A stretch of DNA of 64,000 nt, taken from NCBI RefSeq assembly GCF_002161355.1, contig NZ_NFHL01000011.1, positions 1 through 64,000 on the forward strand, written 5' to 3'. This document shows, one piece after another, positions 16,319 through 24,647 of this stretch. A program made the position numbers and the translations under genes. Positions within the stretch are counted from its first letter, which is position 1. The number at the start of each line of letters is the position of its first letter. Origin of the DNA: Lachnoclostridium sp. An76. Lineage in GTDB: Bacteria > Bacillota > Clostridia > Lachnospirales > Lachnospiraceae. The notes beneath the pieces were generated by a model. That model made no database searches and was not told the origin of the DNA. It saw only the letters and a program-made list of their open reading frames with translations.

Positions 16319-17310
16319 TATCAGGGTACTTAATATCAGCAGTGAGGGAGCTGCTTTCTGCTCCCGGCGCGGGCAGGCTGTTTCGCGCGGCTGCGGCGGG
16401 GGCTGTGGATGTGACGGATAATTCTCTGCCGTCAGATGTCCAGGAATCTGTGCAGGAGGTGACAACTGAGGCAACCCGGGAGGTCAATCAGTTCGTGCAG
16501 TTTTTTGAAGACCATATCCCGGATCTTGTGGCGTTTGGCGTCCGGGTGCTGTTGGCGCTCGTCCTGTTCTTTGTAGGAAGCAAGATCATCAAATGGATCC
16601 GGAAGGTTGTGAGGAAATCCTTTGAGCGGACGAACGCAGACGCCGGGGTAAAGCAGTTTGTCGACTCCATGCTGAAATTCGGCCTGTATGCCCTTCTGTT
16701 GTTTATCATAGCGACAAAATTCGGGGTCGAGTCTTCGTCTGTGGCAGCTCTGATCGCATCCGCCGGCGTCGCGATCGGCCTGGCCGTGCAGGGGAGCCTG
16801 TCCAATTTCGCGGGCGGGGTGCTGATCCTCTTGCTGAAGCCTTTCGCAGTGGGAGATTATATCGTTGTTACCCAGGAAGGGATCGAAGGGACGGTAAAGG
16901 AAATCCAGATATTTTATACAAAGCTTGCAACAGTGGACAATCAGACTGTGGTCGTGCCGAACAGTATCCTGACCAATAACAGCCTGACAAATGTGACGGC
17001 CCGCCCGGAGCGGAAACTGGACCTGAAGGTGGGGATTTCTTATGACGCAGATCTTAAGAAGGCAAAATCCCTGATCGAGGATATGCTCCTGCATGACGAG
17101 AGTATCATACAGGATGAAGAGATCCGGGTATTCGTGGATTCGCTGGCAGACAGCGCGGTGATGATCGGCCTGAGGGCGTGGGTAAAGACAGAGGAATACT
17201 GGGCGACAAGATGGAGGCTGATGGAAGAGATCAAGCTGACTTTTGACGCGGAAGGCATCGATATCCCGTATAATCAGCTCACAGTGCATGTGCGGGAAGA
17301 AGGAAAGTGA
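16315..17310 (+). CDS. mscS: Small-conductance mechanosensitive channel (MscS family), 331 aa
   Basis: MscS opens under hypo-osmotic tension to release solutes. A 65-residue N-terminal segment precedes membrane spans near 70-95 and 110-135. The pore helix ASAGVAIGLAVQGSLSNFAGGVLILL with Gly/Ala packing faces is near 150-180, followed by the cytoplasmic beta domain (DNQTVVVPNSILTNNSLTN). The start at 16315 follows GGGAGGAGG and overlaps the pgeF stop. Confidence 0.92.
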   Translation: MISGYLISAVRELLSAPGAGRLFRAAAAGAVDVTDNSLPSDVQESVQEVTTEATREVNQFVQFFEDHIPDLVAFGVRVLLALVLFFVGSKIIKWIRKVVRKSFERTNADAGVKQFVDSMLKFGLYALLLFIIATKFGVESSSVAALIASAGVAIGLAVQGSLSNFAGGVLILLLKPFAVGDYIVVTQEGIEGTVKEIQIFYTKLATVDNQTVVVPNSILTNNSLTNVTARPERKLDLKVGISYDADLKKAKSLIEDMLLHDESIIQDEEIRVFVDSLADSAVMIGLRAWVKTEEYWATRWRLMEEIKLTFDAEGIDIPYNQLTVHVREEGK

Positions 17311-17328
17311 CAGGATCCGATATGACCG

Positions 17329-17409
17329 GTGTACAGAAAAGAACGTCAAATAAAAGTGCACAGAAAAGAACGTCAAAATAAAAAGAATGGCAAAATGAAA
17401 AGAATGTCA
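17329..17409 (+). repeat. 27-bp tandem repeat after mscS
   Basis: GTGTACAGAAAAGAACGTC (17329 on) recurs at 17356 as GTGCACAGAAAAGAACGTC, followed by degenerate AGAATGGCAAAATGAAA and AGAATGTCAAA copies. The array begins 19 bases after the stop codon. No coding frame or terminator is evident. Confidence 0.6.
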
Positions 17410-17448
17410 AAGGTAAAAAGGGGCTGTCGGGAAATAGATAGTCCAAAA

Positions 17449-17488
17449 CAGGGGCAGTTGTGACTCGCATGAGTCACAACTGCCCCTG
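17449..17488 (+). terminator. 18-bp perfect hairpin inside the left end of the IS1182 element
   Basis: CAGGGGCAGTTGTGACTC (17449-17466), a GCAT loop, and its perfect complement (17471-17488). It lies upstream of the transposase start and probably blocks read-through from neighbouring genes, a common safeguard in insertion sequences. Confidence 0.65.
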
Positions 17489-17564
17489 AAATTTATCCTG
17501 TAAAAAGAGAAAAAGATGGCTAACGACAACCATCTTTCTCTCCGTTCCATGTTATAATGGAACT

Positions 17565-17859
17565 ATGCAAAAACAAGATTATTATAACGACTTTTTTGAA
17601 ATTGGGCAACAGAAAATTAACTTCAGTTTCTTCGAATTGAGTCTACCCGATGACGATCCAGTCTATACCCTGAAAAAAGTGATGGAGGAATTAGATTTTT
17701 CAGGCCTGCTGGCCTGTTATCCAAACAAGGGAAGAACCGGGTTTAACCCAATCATGCTGTATGCTGTCGTTACCTACGCAAACATGCGCGGAGTCCGGGC
17801 CGTTGACCGGATTGTTGATCTGTGCCAGAGAGACCTTGCTTTTATCTGGCTGACGAAAG
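17565..17859 (+). pseudogene. IS1182-family transposase, N-terminal fragment
   Basis: This is the first 98 or so codons of the transposase, through CQRDLAFIWLTK, including the RTGFNPIMLYAVVTYANMRG segment typical of the N-terminal domain. A TATAAT box at 17553-17558 lies just 6 bases before the ATG, giving an almost leaderless transcript. The frame runs into IS3 sequence at 17860 and stops at 17954. The rest of the gene resumes in the matching frame at 19218. Confidence 0.85.
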
Positions 17860-17911
17860 TGGTCCTATGTCAAGAAAAAGTACAAATTAAATATGCCCTT
17901 TTAATGTTGAG

Positions 17912-18835
17912 TTACCCTGCTAAAGCTTCAGCTCTTTCATCTAACGCTGCATAGTATTCTTTTTCATACTGATCTGGCGAAAGATATCCACAATGGCTGT
18001 GTGTCCTCACTGTGTTATAAAATGTTTCTATATATTCGAATACCAGCTTATATGCATGCCGGTAATTAAAAATTTTAAAACGGTTGATCCACTCCCTTTT
18101 CAGTAATGCATGGAACGATTCAATACACGCATTGTCCCATGGATATGCTTTTTTTGAATAGCTGTTTACCATCCCCTCTGTTGCTTTACGGAATGCATCC
18201 GATACATACTGGCAGCCACGGTCTGTATGTATGATAAGCGGATGTGCTATTCTGCGGATTTTCTTTGCTTTCTCGATACATTCCACCACATGGGATGCTT
18301 CCAGTGTTTCGCCCAAGACCCATGCGATGATTTTCCGGGAATACAGATCCATAATGCTGGTTAAGTATACAAAGCCGTCAAACGTCCAGATATAAGTGAT
18401 ATCCGACACCCATACAGCATCCGGCTGAGCGGGATTGAACTGTTCATTCAGAATGTTATGCAGTTTCGAACTGAAATCAGAATCTATGGTTGTTTGTACA
18501 TATGGCTTTACCCATTGGGCTTTGATTCCCATCTGACGCATGTAATTCGCCACAGTTTTCACTGCGATTTTTTCACCGGTTTTCCACAATTCCCTTGTGA
18601 TCTTAGGGGCTCCATAGTTCTGGTGGGAATCTTCATAGATTTTTCGGATTTTCTGTTTGATCTCCCCACGGTGTTTTTCCGTGGCAGAAGGGACTCTTTT
18701 TTTCCAAGCATTATAACCGGATCGTGAAACACCAAGATGTTTCAGTACCCCGCTGACAGAGACGTGGTGCTTCACCGGACGCTGCTCCATTTCCACAATA
18801 TACTCCGCTGTGGCAGTATAGACAGCCTCTGTCAT
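17912..18835 (-). CDS. IS3-family transposase OrfB, 307 aa
   Basis: This is the integrase-like catalytic subunit. An HTH_21-type region (VLKHLGVSRSGYNAWKKR) comes first, then the rve catalytic core with Asp in VWVSDITYI, Asp in IIHTDRGCQYVS and Glu in CIESFHALLKREW; 33 residues separate the second Asp and the Glu by my count. The start overlaps the orfA stop as ATGA, and GGGAAAATGA at the junction could also permit frameshifting to an OrfAB fusion. All catalytic residues are intact. Confidence 0.92.
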   Translation of the reverse strand: MTEAVYTATAEYIVEMEQRPVKHHVSVSGVLKHLGVSRSGYNAWKKRVPSATEKHRGEIKQKIRKIYEDSHQNYGAPKITRELWKTGEKIAVKTVANYMRQMGIKAQWVKPYVQTTIDSDFSSKLHNILNEQFNPAQPDAVWVSDITYIWTFDGFVYLTSIMDLYSRKIIAWVLGETLEASHVVECIEKAKKIRRIAHPLIIHTDRGCQYVSDAFRKATEGMVNSYSKKAYPWDNACIESFHALLKREWINRFKIFNYRHAYKLVFEYIETFYNTVRTHSHCGYLSPDQYEKEYYAALDERAEALAG

Positions 18836-19125
18836 TTTCCCAGGATACTGATGGCTTTTTTTAGAATTTCAAGCGCATCCTTTGTATCCCTTAGTTCACG
18901 CTGGAGACGTGCGATCTCTTTCGCCTCATCACTGGAATAATTCCCGGATCCCCGTGTTGGTACGCTCCCTTCGTTCTCTCTGGCCGCTCGTAGCCACGTC
19001 TTGAGAGCGGAATCACTGATTCCCAGATTCTCAGCTGCCTTCTGAAGTGAGAGTTCTGGATGTTCCAAACGATACCTGACTGCATTCTCCTTAAACTGTT
19101 GATCGTATCTGCTACCCTTTGCCAT
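18832..19125 (-). CDS. IS3-family transposase OrfA, 97 aa
   Basis: This is the DNA-binding subunit. The N-terminal HTH (LSLQKAAENLGISDSALKTWLR) is followed by a leucine-zipper coiled coil (DEAKEIARLQRELRDTKDALEILKKA). The ATG is preceded by AAAAGGAGG. It overlaps orfB by 4 bases. Confidence 0.92.
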   Translation of the reverse strand: MAKGSRYDQQFKENAVRYRLEHPELSLQKAAENLGISDSALKTWLRAARENEGSVPTRGSGNYSSDEAKEIARLQRELRDTKDALEILKKAISILGK

Positions 19126-19217
19126 GCCTGTACTGCCTCCTTTTTATCATCTCTCTTATCATACATGATTTAGGTCTGCATGGCATCTTTACTTTGTACT
19201 ATTTTTATACTACCACT

Positions 19218-20681
19218 AAAGGGCAGAAGCCTCAAAGGGATGTTTTTTACGATTTTAAAGGCAAAAAGCTCACAGGGGAAGTCCTGGATGAATTGAATTA
19301 CCAGTTCATGCGCCGCCTGGAAAAAGAAGGGTTTCTTACACTGAAAGAACTTTATATCGATGGAACGAAACTGGAGGCAAATGCCAACAGATATACCTTT
19401 GTCTGGCGGGGCAGCCTGAATTACCATCTTGCAGGCCTGCTGGATACGATTGATGCCCTTTATACAAAGTACAACGCTTTCCTGCTGGACAATGGGTATG
19501 GCCCGAAATATGACCTTGGGGATGCACATATGTTTGTGATTGAGGGGATGGACAAAGTCAGGAAGATCATCCAAAAGAACAGGGAGCGGAAACTGACAAA
19601 GCATAAGAAGATCCCTAATAATACCATAATCGAGATCGATCATTGTTCCCCGCTTGAAATCCGGAAACTGCAGAAGAACCTGATGCGGATTGCAGAGGGA
19701 GAAGGGATTGAGTTTGTTTTCGGGAAGGGAATGCGTAAGCCGGAGATCCAGAAACTTTATGAGGGACTGGAAGAATGCGGAAAGCGCCTGATGGAGTATA
19801 AAGAATGCTTTAAGATCATGGGGAAAGACCGCAACAGCTATTCTAAGACAGATCTGGAAGCGACATTCATGCGGATGAAAGAGGACCATATGATGAACGG
19901 GCAGTTAAAACCTGCCTATAACGTCCAGATCGCAGTAGAAAATTACTTTATTGTCCACGGATATGTAAGCAATGACCGGACAGACTACAACACGCTGATC
20001 CCAGTTCTGGAAAAACACAGGAAAGCGTTTGGGGATAAGCTGGAGGCAGTCACTGCCGACAGCGGCTACTGCAGTGAAAAGAACCTGCTGTATCTGAAAG
20101 AGAACAGGATCCGCAGCTTCATCAAGCTGCAGGACCATGAGAAGAGGAAGACACGGGCATACAAAGAAGACATCGGGAAGTATTACAACATGACATACGC
20201 CGTTTTTGAGAATGAGCACTATTATATCTGCCATGACGGAAGAGAACTGCACCATATCCGGACAGAAAGCAAAGAACAGGACGGCTACACACAGACAGTA
20301 GAGGTATACGGCTGTGCGGACTGCAGTGAATGTGAATATAAATCGAAATGTCTTTATAAATACAATCCCGAAAAGAATCCGGACCAGAACAAGGTCATGA
20401 AGATCAATGAACGCTGGGAAGAACTGAGGGAGGAGTCCAACACGAATATCCAGAGTGAAGAAGGGATCCTGAAACGTCAGACACGGTCGATCCAGACAGA
20501 GGGTCACTTTGGAGATATCAAAGAGAACGAAAACTTCCGTCGTTTTAACTACCGTTCGAAAGAGAAAGTATATAAAGAGTTCATGCTGTATGCCATAGGG
20601 CGGAACATCATGAAATATCATCGGTTTTTACATCAGGAAATCGAAAAATTTGAAGGGAAAAAGGAGCAGGAAGCGGCTTAA
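19218..20681 (+). pseudogene. IS1182-family transposase, C-terminal fragment
   Basis: The sequence continues from the N-terminal fragment at KGQKPQRDVFYDF. It includes IDGTKLEANANRYTF, the NGQLKPAYNVQIAVE core, TADSGYCSEKN and a Cys cluster CADCSECEYKSKC, ending with GHFGDIKENENFRRF and a basic tail. The frame is open upstream only through IS3 terminal sequence, where no ribosome binding site is seen, so it is probably silent. No other damage is visible, and the lesion looks recent. Confidence 0.88.
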
Positions 20682-20739
20682 CCAGAGGAGCGCTCTGAAA
20701 AATCCAGCCAAGGGGTTATTGCGCCCTAAAATAGCGTTT

Positions 20740-20821
20740 ACAAACAGGACGGAGGCAGTCTCCGACAGAATAACGGCTCAAAAAAGTCCGTATTCTGCGG
20801 GATTGTCCCCGTCCTGTTTGT
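20740..20821 (+). terminator. Hairpin at the right end of the IS1182 element
   Basis: ACAAACAGGACG (20740-20751) pairs perfectly with CGTCCTGTTTGT (20810-20821), and the loop contains a further partial stem (AGAATAACGG with CCGTATTCT). It probably terminates transposase mRNA and shields the neighbouring tRNA. Confidence 0.6.
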
Positions 20822-20870
20822 CAGGAGTCAAAAATCGGTATTAACCGACAGCCCCATTAAAAAATAAAAA

Positions 20871-20943
20871 AGCCGGAAATCAGACTTGAACTGACGACCC
20901 CTTCATTACGAGTGAAGTGCTCTACCGACTGAGCTATTCCGGC
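20871..20943 (-). tRNA. tRNA-Thr, anticodon CGT
   Basis: The minus strand folds as a 73-base cloverleaf: acceptor GCCGGAA with TTCCGGC, D arm GCTC/GAGC, anticodon stem CTTCA/TGAAG with loop CTCGTAA, and T arm GTCAG/CTGAT with loop TTCAAGT. The CGT anticodon reads ACG. No CCA is encoded. The IS1182 element ends 15 bases from its 3' end. Confidence 0.93.
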
Positions 20944-21035
20944 TTGTGGATGTCATTTCTGACGAACCTTGCTTATTATATCTCGTTTTCGGGAAAATTT
21001 CAACTGTTTTTTTATTTTCTTATCTGGTTCTGTTA

Positions 21036-21044
21036 TGATATACT
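21036..21044 (+). promoter_or_regulatory. Extended -10 promoter before the thioesterase gene
   Basis: TG-A-TATACT forms an extended -10 element; the -35 region (TTTCTT) is weak. The leader of about 55 bases includes a small CAGCGCCGG/CCGGTGCTG hairpin. Confidence 0.5.
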
Positions 21045-21104
21045 ATTTAAGGTGCATCAGCGCCGGTGAGTCCGGTGCTGTATTAGTGTTAGGAGGCAGA
21101 TAGG

Positions 21105-21500
21105 ATGAAACCATCAGAACAAACAGTCCGGACATTTATGAAAGACCGTTTTGCCACAGAGAATGGCGCGGTGATCGAAGAAGTGGACGACCATTATGCA
21201 AAGTGCAGCCTGAAGATTGAAGACAGGCACAGAAATGCAATGGGCGCGGTCATGGGAGGCGTCTATTTTACGCTGGCGGATTTCGCCCTGGCTGTGGCGA
21301 GCAACTGGCAGGAAATGGGAAGCGTCTCTCTTAATTCGGAGATCGCGTATTTGACTGCGGCAAAAGGGGACAAGCTGACTGCGGAGGCGGTCTGTATCAA
21401 AAATGGCAGGACGACCGGGTATTATAAGATCGACGTCAGAGATGAGATGGGCAATCTTGCGGCGGCTGTGACAGCTACCACATTCCGGGTTTCTAAATAA
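21105..21500 (+). CDS. PaaI-type hotdog thioesterase, 131 aa
   Basis: The protein has a hotdog fold predicted to hydrolyse acyl-CoA thioesters. The motif HRNAMGAVMGGVYFTLADFALA (residues about 45-66, partly given) carries the family's HxNxxGxxHGG-like active-site region, with Met in place of the usual His before GG. Length is normal. It has a GGAGG site and is followed closely by a DUF362 protein gene. The substrate is unknown. Confidence 0.82.
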   Translation: MKPSEQTVRTFMKDRFATENGAVIEEVDDHYAKCSLKIEDRHRNAMGAVMGGVYFTLADFALAVASNWQEMGSVSLNSEIAYLTAAKGDKLTAEAVCIKNGRTTGYYKIDVRDEMGNLAAAVTATTFRVSK

Positions 21501-21520
21501 GATTGGAGGCAGAAAGACTT

Positions 21521-22642
21521 ATGGGATCGAAAGTTTATTTTACAGATATGAGGGCTCTTCCGGGCACGAACCTGCCGGATAAGCTGAAAAAACTCATCAA
21601 AAAAGCAGGCATCGGAGAGATTGATTTTAACAAAAAGATGACAGCCATCAAGATCCATTTCGGCGAGCCGGGCAACCTGTCCTTCCTGCGCCCGAACTAT
21701 GCAAAGGCTGTGGCTGATGTGGTAAAAGAGCTGGGCGGACGCCCGTTCCTGACAGACTGCAATACGCTGTATGTGGGCAGGAGGAAGGATGCGCTGGAGC
21801 ATCTGAGCACTGCCTATGAAAACGGGTTCAACATTCTTTCCACAGGATGCCATATCATCATCGGGGACGGCCTGAAGGGCACGGACGATGTAAGCGTGCC
21901 GGTAAAAGGCGGGGAGCTGGTAAAAGAGGCAAAGATCGGGCGCGCTGTCATGGATGCGGATGTGTTCATCAGCCTGAGCCATTTTAAGGGGCATGAGCTG
22001 ACCGGGTTTGGCGGCTGCTTCAAAAATATCGGGATGGGCTGTGGGAGCCGCGCGGGAAAGATGGAACAGCACAACAGCGGGAAACCGTCAGTGGACCAGT
22101 CGGTGTGCGTGGGATGCCGCGTCTGTTCAAAAAACTGCGCCCACGGCGCGATCTCATTCCCCGAGAAAAAGGCTTATATCGACCATGCCAAATGTGTCGG
22201 CTGCGGACGCTGTCTCGGGGCATGTAACTTTGACGCGATTTACAATGAAAATTCTTCTGCGGTGAAAGACCTGAATATGAAGATGGCAGAGTACACGAAG
22301 GCAGTCGTGGACGGCCGCCCTGCTTTCCATATCAACCTGGTCATCGATGTGTCGCCTTACTGCGACTGCCATCCGGAGAATGATGTGCCCATCCTGCCGG
22401 ATATCGGGATGTTCGCGAGCTTTGACCCAGTCGCACTGGACCAGGCGTGCGCGGACGCGTGCAATGCACAGCAGCCGGTGCGGGGAAGCATCCTGGACGA
22501 ACATATGCATGAAGAAGGATTCTGTGACCACCACGACCATTTCACAAATACAACGCCGGAGAGCGAGTGGGAGACATGTCTCGCACATGCAGAAAAGATC
22601 GGGCTTGGGAGCAGAGAGTACGAATTAGTGGAAGTGAAATGA
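21521..22642 (+). CDS. DUF362 protein with two 4Fe-4S clusters, 373 aa
   Basis: The N-terminal DUF362 domain (VYFTDMRALPGTN, KIHFGEPGN, TDCNTLYVG, LSHFKGHELTGFGG) is followed by two ferredoxin motifs near residues 195-240 (CVGCRVCSKNCAHGAI and CVGCGRCLGACNFDAI). A further domain contains DVSPYCDCH and DPVALDQACAD. This looks like a cytoplasmic redox protein; no substrate is established for the family. I chose the ATG at 21521, 11 bases after GGAGG, over an upstream TTG at 21503. Confidence 0.85.
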   Translation: MGSKVYFTDMRALPGTNLPDKLKKLIKKAGIGEIDFNKKMTAIKIHFGEPGNLSFLRPNYAKAVADVVKELGGRPFLTDCNTLYVGRRKDALEHLSTAYENGFNILSTGCHIIIGDGLKGTDDVSVPVKGGELVKEAKIGRAVMDADVFISLSHFKGHELTGFGGCFKNIGMGCGSRAGKMEQHNSGKPSVDQSVCVGCRVCSKNCAHGAISFPEKKAYIDHAKCVGCGRCLGACNFDAIYNENSSAVKDLNMKMAEYTKAVVDGRPAFHINLVIDVSPYCDCHPENDVPILPDIGMFASFDPVALDQACADACNAQQPVRGSILDEHMHEEGFCDHHDHFTNTTPESEWETCLAHAEKIGLGSREYELVEVK

Positions 22643-22659
22643 GATAATAAAAAATGCAA

Positions 22660-22693
22660 GGGGTCAGACCCCTTTTAAGAGGGGTCTGACCCC
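22660..22693. repeat. Double palindrome GGGGTCAGACCCC, copy 2
   Basis: GGGGTCAGACCCC (22660-22672), TTTTAAGA, then GGGGTCTGACCCC (22681-22693). It has the same arms and flanks (TGCAA, ATTGG) as the copy at 1396-1429, with another spacer. Here it lies in the gap between the DUF362 gene and the transporter gene. Confidence 0.8.
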
Positions 22694-22731
22694 ATTGGGG
22701 AGAATATTCAGAAAAAAGAGAGGAAAGTGAA

Positions 22732-24102
22732 ATGAAGAGAGAAAAATTCGGCAGCCGACTGGGATTTATCCTGATCTCGGCAGGCTGTGCCATTGGTCTG
22801 GGGAATGTGTGGCGTTTCCCGTACATTACCGGGCAGTATGGCGGGGCGGCTTTTGTGCTGATCTATCTGGTCTGCCTGGTCATGCTGGGACTCCCGATCA
22901 TGGTCATGGAGTTTTCTGTGGGACGCGGCGCGGGATGCAGTATTGCCCGAGCTTTTGACAAGCTGGAGCCATTGGGGACAAAGTGGCACTGGTACAAATG
23001 GTTTGGGATAGCTGGAAATTATCTTCTGATGATGTTTTATACAACGATCGGAGGATGGCTTTTGATCTATCTGGGCAAGATGGCAGCAGGCAGTTTTGAG
23101 GGAATGGATGCTGCCCAGATTGAGGGGGAATTTGGAAGCCTGATGGGACAGCCTGTCCTTATGACTGTATTTATGGTGATCGTTGTGGTCCTGTGTTTCG
23201 GAATCGTTAATCTCGGACTCCAGAAAGGGGTAGAGGGGATCACAAAAGTAATGATGGTGCTCCTGCTTGTACTGTTGATCGTACTTGCAGTGCGTTCGAT
23301 CCTGCTTCCGGGAGCAGGCGCAGGTCTGGAGTTTTACCTCCTGCCGGATTTCGGGAAAATGAAAGAGGCAGGGATCCTGGAAGTTATATCCGCAGCCATG
23401 AACCAGTCTTTCTTCACTTTAAGTCTGGGGATCGGAGCTATGGCGATCTTCGGAAGCTATATCGATAAGAAGAGGAGACTGGCAGGGGAAGCTGTCGCAA
23501 TTACTGTCCTTGATACAAGTGTTGCGTTGATCTCAGGCCTGATCATTTTTCCGGCAAGCTTTGCTTTTGGGGTAAACCCGGACAGCGGTCCGAATCTGAT
23601 CTTTATCACTCTGCCGAATATTTTTAATTCCATGGCAGGCGGAAGACTCTGGGGCGCGATCTTTTTCCTTTGTATGTTCTTTGCCTCAGCGTCAACGATC
23701 ATCGCTGTGTTTGAGAACATCATTGCATTTGCCATGGATCTGACAGGGTGCTCAAGGCGAAAGGCAGTGGCGATCAACCTTGTGGCGATCATCCTTCTGT
23801 CCATGCCGTGCGTGCTCGGTTACAATGTCCTGAGCGGGTTCGCGCCGTTCGGAGAAGGCACAGCAATCCTCGACCTGGAGGACTTCATCGTAAGCAACAA
23901 CCTCCTGCCGCTCGGAAGCCTTGTATACGTGCTCTTCTGCACGACCCGCTACGGCTGGGGCTGGAAAAACTTCCTTACCGAAGCCAACTCCGGAGAAGGC
24001 CCGAAATTTCCAAAATGGGTAAGACTATACGTAACATTTATAGTCCCGCTTATTGTTATATTCCTTTTCATACAAGGATATTGGAGCAAATTTGCAGGCT
24101 AG
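22732..24102 (+). CDS. Sodium:neurotransmitter symporter (NSS family) transporter, 456 aa
   Basis: This is an inner-membrane Na+-coupled transporter, probably for an amino acid, in the LeuT fold. TM1 has the family sequence ISAGCAIGLGNVWRFPYITG, and the next segments show GGAAFVLIYLVCLVMLGLPIMVMEFSVGRGAG. About 11 hydrophobic spans are visible, fewer than the 12 of eukaryotic members, as is usual in bacterial MhsT/TnaT-like proteins. The C-terminus ends just after the last span. It is single, with GAGAGGAAAG as its ribosome binding site. Confidence 0.9.
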   Translation: MKREKFGSRLGFILISAGCAIGLGNVWRFPYITGQYGGAAFVLIYLVCLVMLGLPIMVMEFSVGRGAGCSIARAFDKLEPLGTKWHWYKWFGIAGNYLLMMFYTTIGGWLLIYLGKMAAGSFEGMDAAQIEGEFGSLMGQPVLMTVFMVIVVVLCFGIVNLGLQKGVEGITKVMMVLLLVLLIVLAVRSILLPGAGAGLEFYLLPDFGKMKEAGILEVISAAMNQSFFTLSLGIGAMAIFGSYIDKKRRLAGEAVAITVLDTSVALISGLIIFPASFAFGVNPDSGPNLIFITLPNIFNSMAGGRLWGAIFFLCMFFASASTIIAVFENIIAFAMDLTGCSRRKAVAINLVAIILLSMPCVLGYNVLSGFAPFGEGTAILDLEDFIVSNNLLPLGSLVYVLFCTTRYGWGWKNFLTEANSGEGPKFPKWVRLYVTFIVPLIVIFLFIQGYWSKFAG

Positions 24103-24115
24103 GCTCAAGCCATGC

Positions 24116-24180
24116 GCAAGAAGAAAAGAAGGGGACCTCATCGTGCTAGCACGAATGAGGTCCCCTTCTTTTCTTCTTGC
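24116..24180. terminator. 26-bp perfect hairpin with a palindromic loop
   Basis: The arms 24116-24141 and 24155-24180 are fully complementary. The loop is CGTGCTAGCACG, itself a perfect palindrome, plus one unpaired A. The right arm contains TTCTTTTCTTC but no pure T-run. It begins 13 bases after the transporter stop and can act on both strands. It may be the transporter's terminator or a miniature element. Confidence 0.75.
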
Positions 24181-24187
24181 ATAGGGC

Positions 24188-24470
24188 GCAGCCCGTGAGC
24201 GAGATGGAGCGAAGCGAAATCGAGCTGCATGGCATGAGCCAGACGGCGGAAAGAGCAGCCCGTGAGCGAGATGGAGCGAAGCGAAATCGAGCTGCATGGC
24301 ATGAGCCAGACGGCGGAAAGAGCAGCCCGTGAGCGAGATGGAGCGGAGCGGAATCGAGCTGCGTGGCGAGAGGCGGACGGCGGGAAGAGCAGCCCGTGAG
24401 CGAGATGAAGCGGAGCGGAATCGAGCTGCATGGCGAGAGCCGGACGGCAGGAAGCGCAGCCTGATGGCTG
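24188..24470. repeat. 67-bp tandem repeat array, four units plus a partial
   Basis: Units start at GCAGCC at positions 24188, 24255, 24322, 24389 and (partial) 24456, an exact 67-base period. The core is GTGAGCGAGATGGAGCG then AATCGAGCTGC. Units 1 and 2 are nearly identical; units 3 and 4 diverge at a few sites. Because 67 is not divisible by 3, no single repeating peptide is encoded, and the open frames here are unlikely to be genes. Confidence 0.8.
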
Positions 24471-24507
24471 AACTGTTGCGGTTTTTTCTGGAAAAACCGA
24501 AAAACAC

Positions 24508-24538
24508 TTGACTGTATACCAGTTATATACCTTAAGAT
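24508..24538 (+). promoter_or_regulatory. MerR-type promoter with 19-bp spacer and central dyad
   Basis: TTGACT (24508-24513) and TAAGAT (24533-24538) are separated by 19 bases, the overlong spacing on which MerR activators act by DNA distortion. The spacer holds GTATA-N7-TATAC (24514-24518 and 24526-24530), a dyad in the position MerR proteins occupy. It drives the operon that begins with the MerR-FtsX fusion gene, after a leader of about 100 bases. Confidence 0.7.
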
Positions 24539-24647
24539 ATCCCCATACTCAGACAGAGTGTTGCCCCGCCTGGAAGCAAGAAGAAATATCATAGTTTCTT
24601 TCTTTAATGCGCATGCCAGGTAATACAAATGCAAGGGAGGTGCAGGC

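Larger units (their letters stand above)
17860..19217 (-). mobile_element. Complete IS3-family (IS150-like) element
   Basis: The element carries orfA and orfB on the minus strand. Its ends are TGGTCCTATGTCAAG on the left and, read inward from the right, AGTGGTAGTATAAA. AAAG occurs on both sides (17856-17859 and 19218-19221), a 4-bp target duplication. Removing the element and one AAAG restores an uninterrupted transposase frame across the junction, so the insertion site is certain to within a base or two. Confidence 0.85.
17420..20855 (+). mobile_element. IS1182-family element, interrupted by an IS3-family element
   Basis: The ends are GGGGCTGTCGG (17420-17430) and CCGACAGCCCC (20845-20855), an 11-bp perfect terminal inverted repeat with partial pairing beyond. 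The transposase coding sequence runs from 17565 to 20681 and is split by a second element at 17860-19217. Large perfect hairpins lie inside both ends (17449-17488 and 20740-20821). The right end is 15 bases from a tRNA-Thr gene. The copy cannot make intact transposase from its own frame. Confidence 0.85.

Noticed and set aside
17420-20943. Integrative element using the tRNA-Thr as attachment site
   Set aside because: The boundary has insertion-sequence inverted repeats, no integrase gene, and no duplicated tRNA 3' end.
24188-24470. CRISPR array
   Set aside because: Units of 67 bp vary throughout instead of showing constant repeats with unique spacers.
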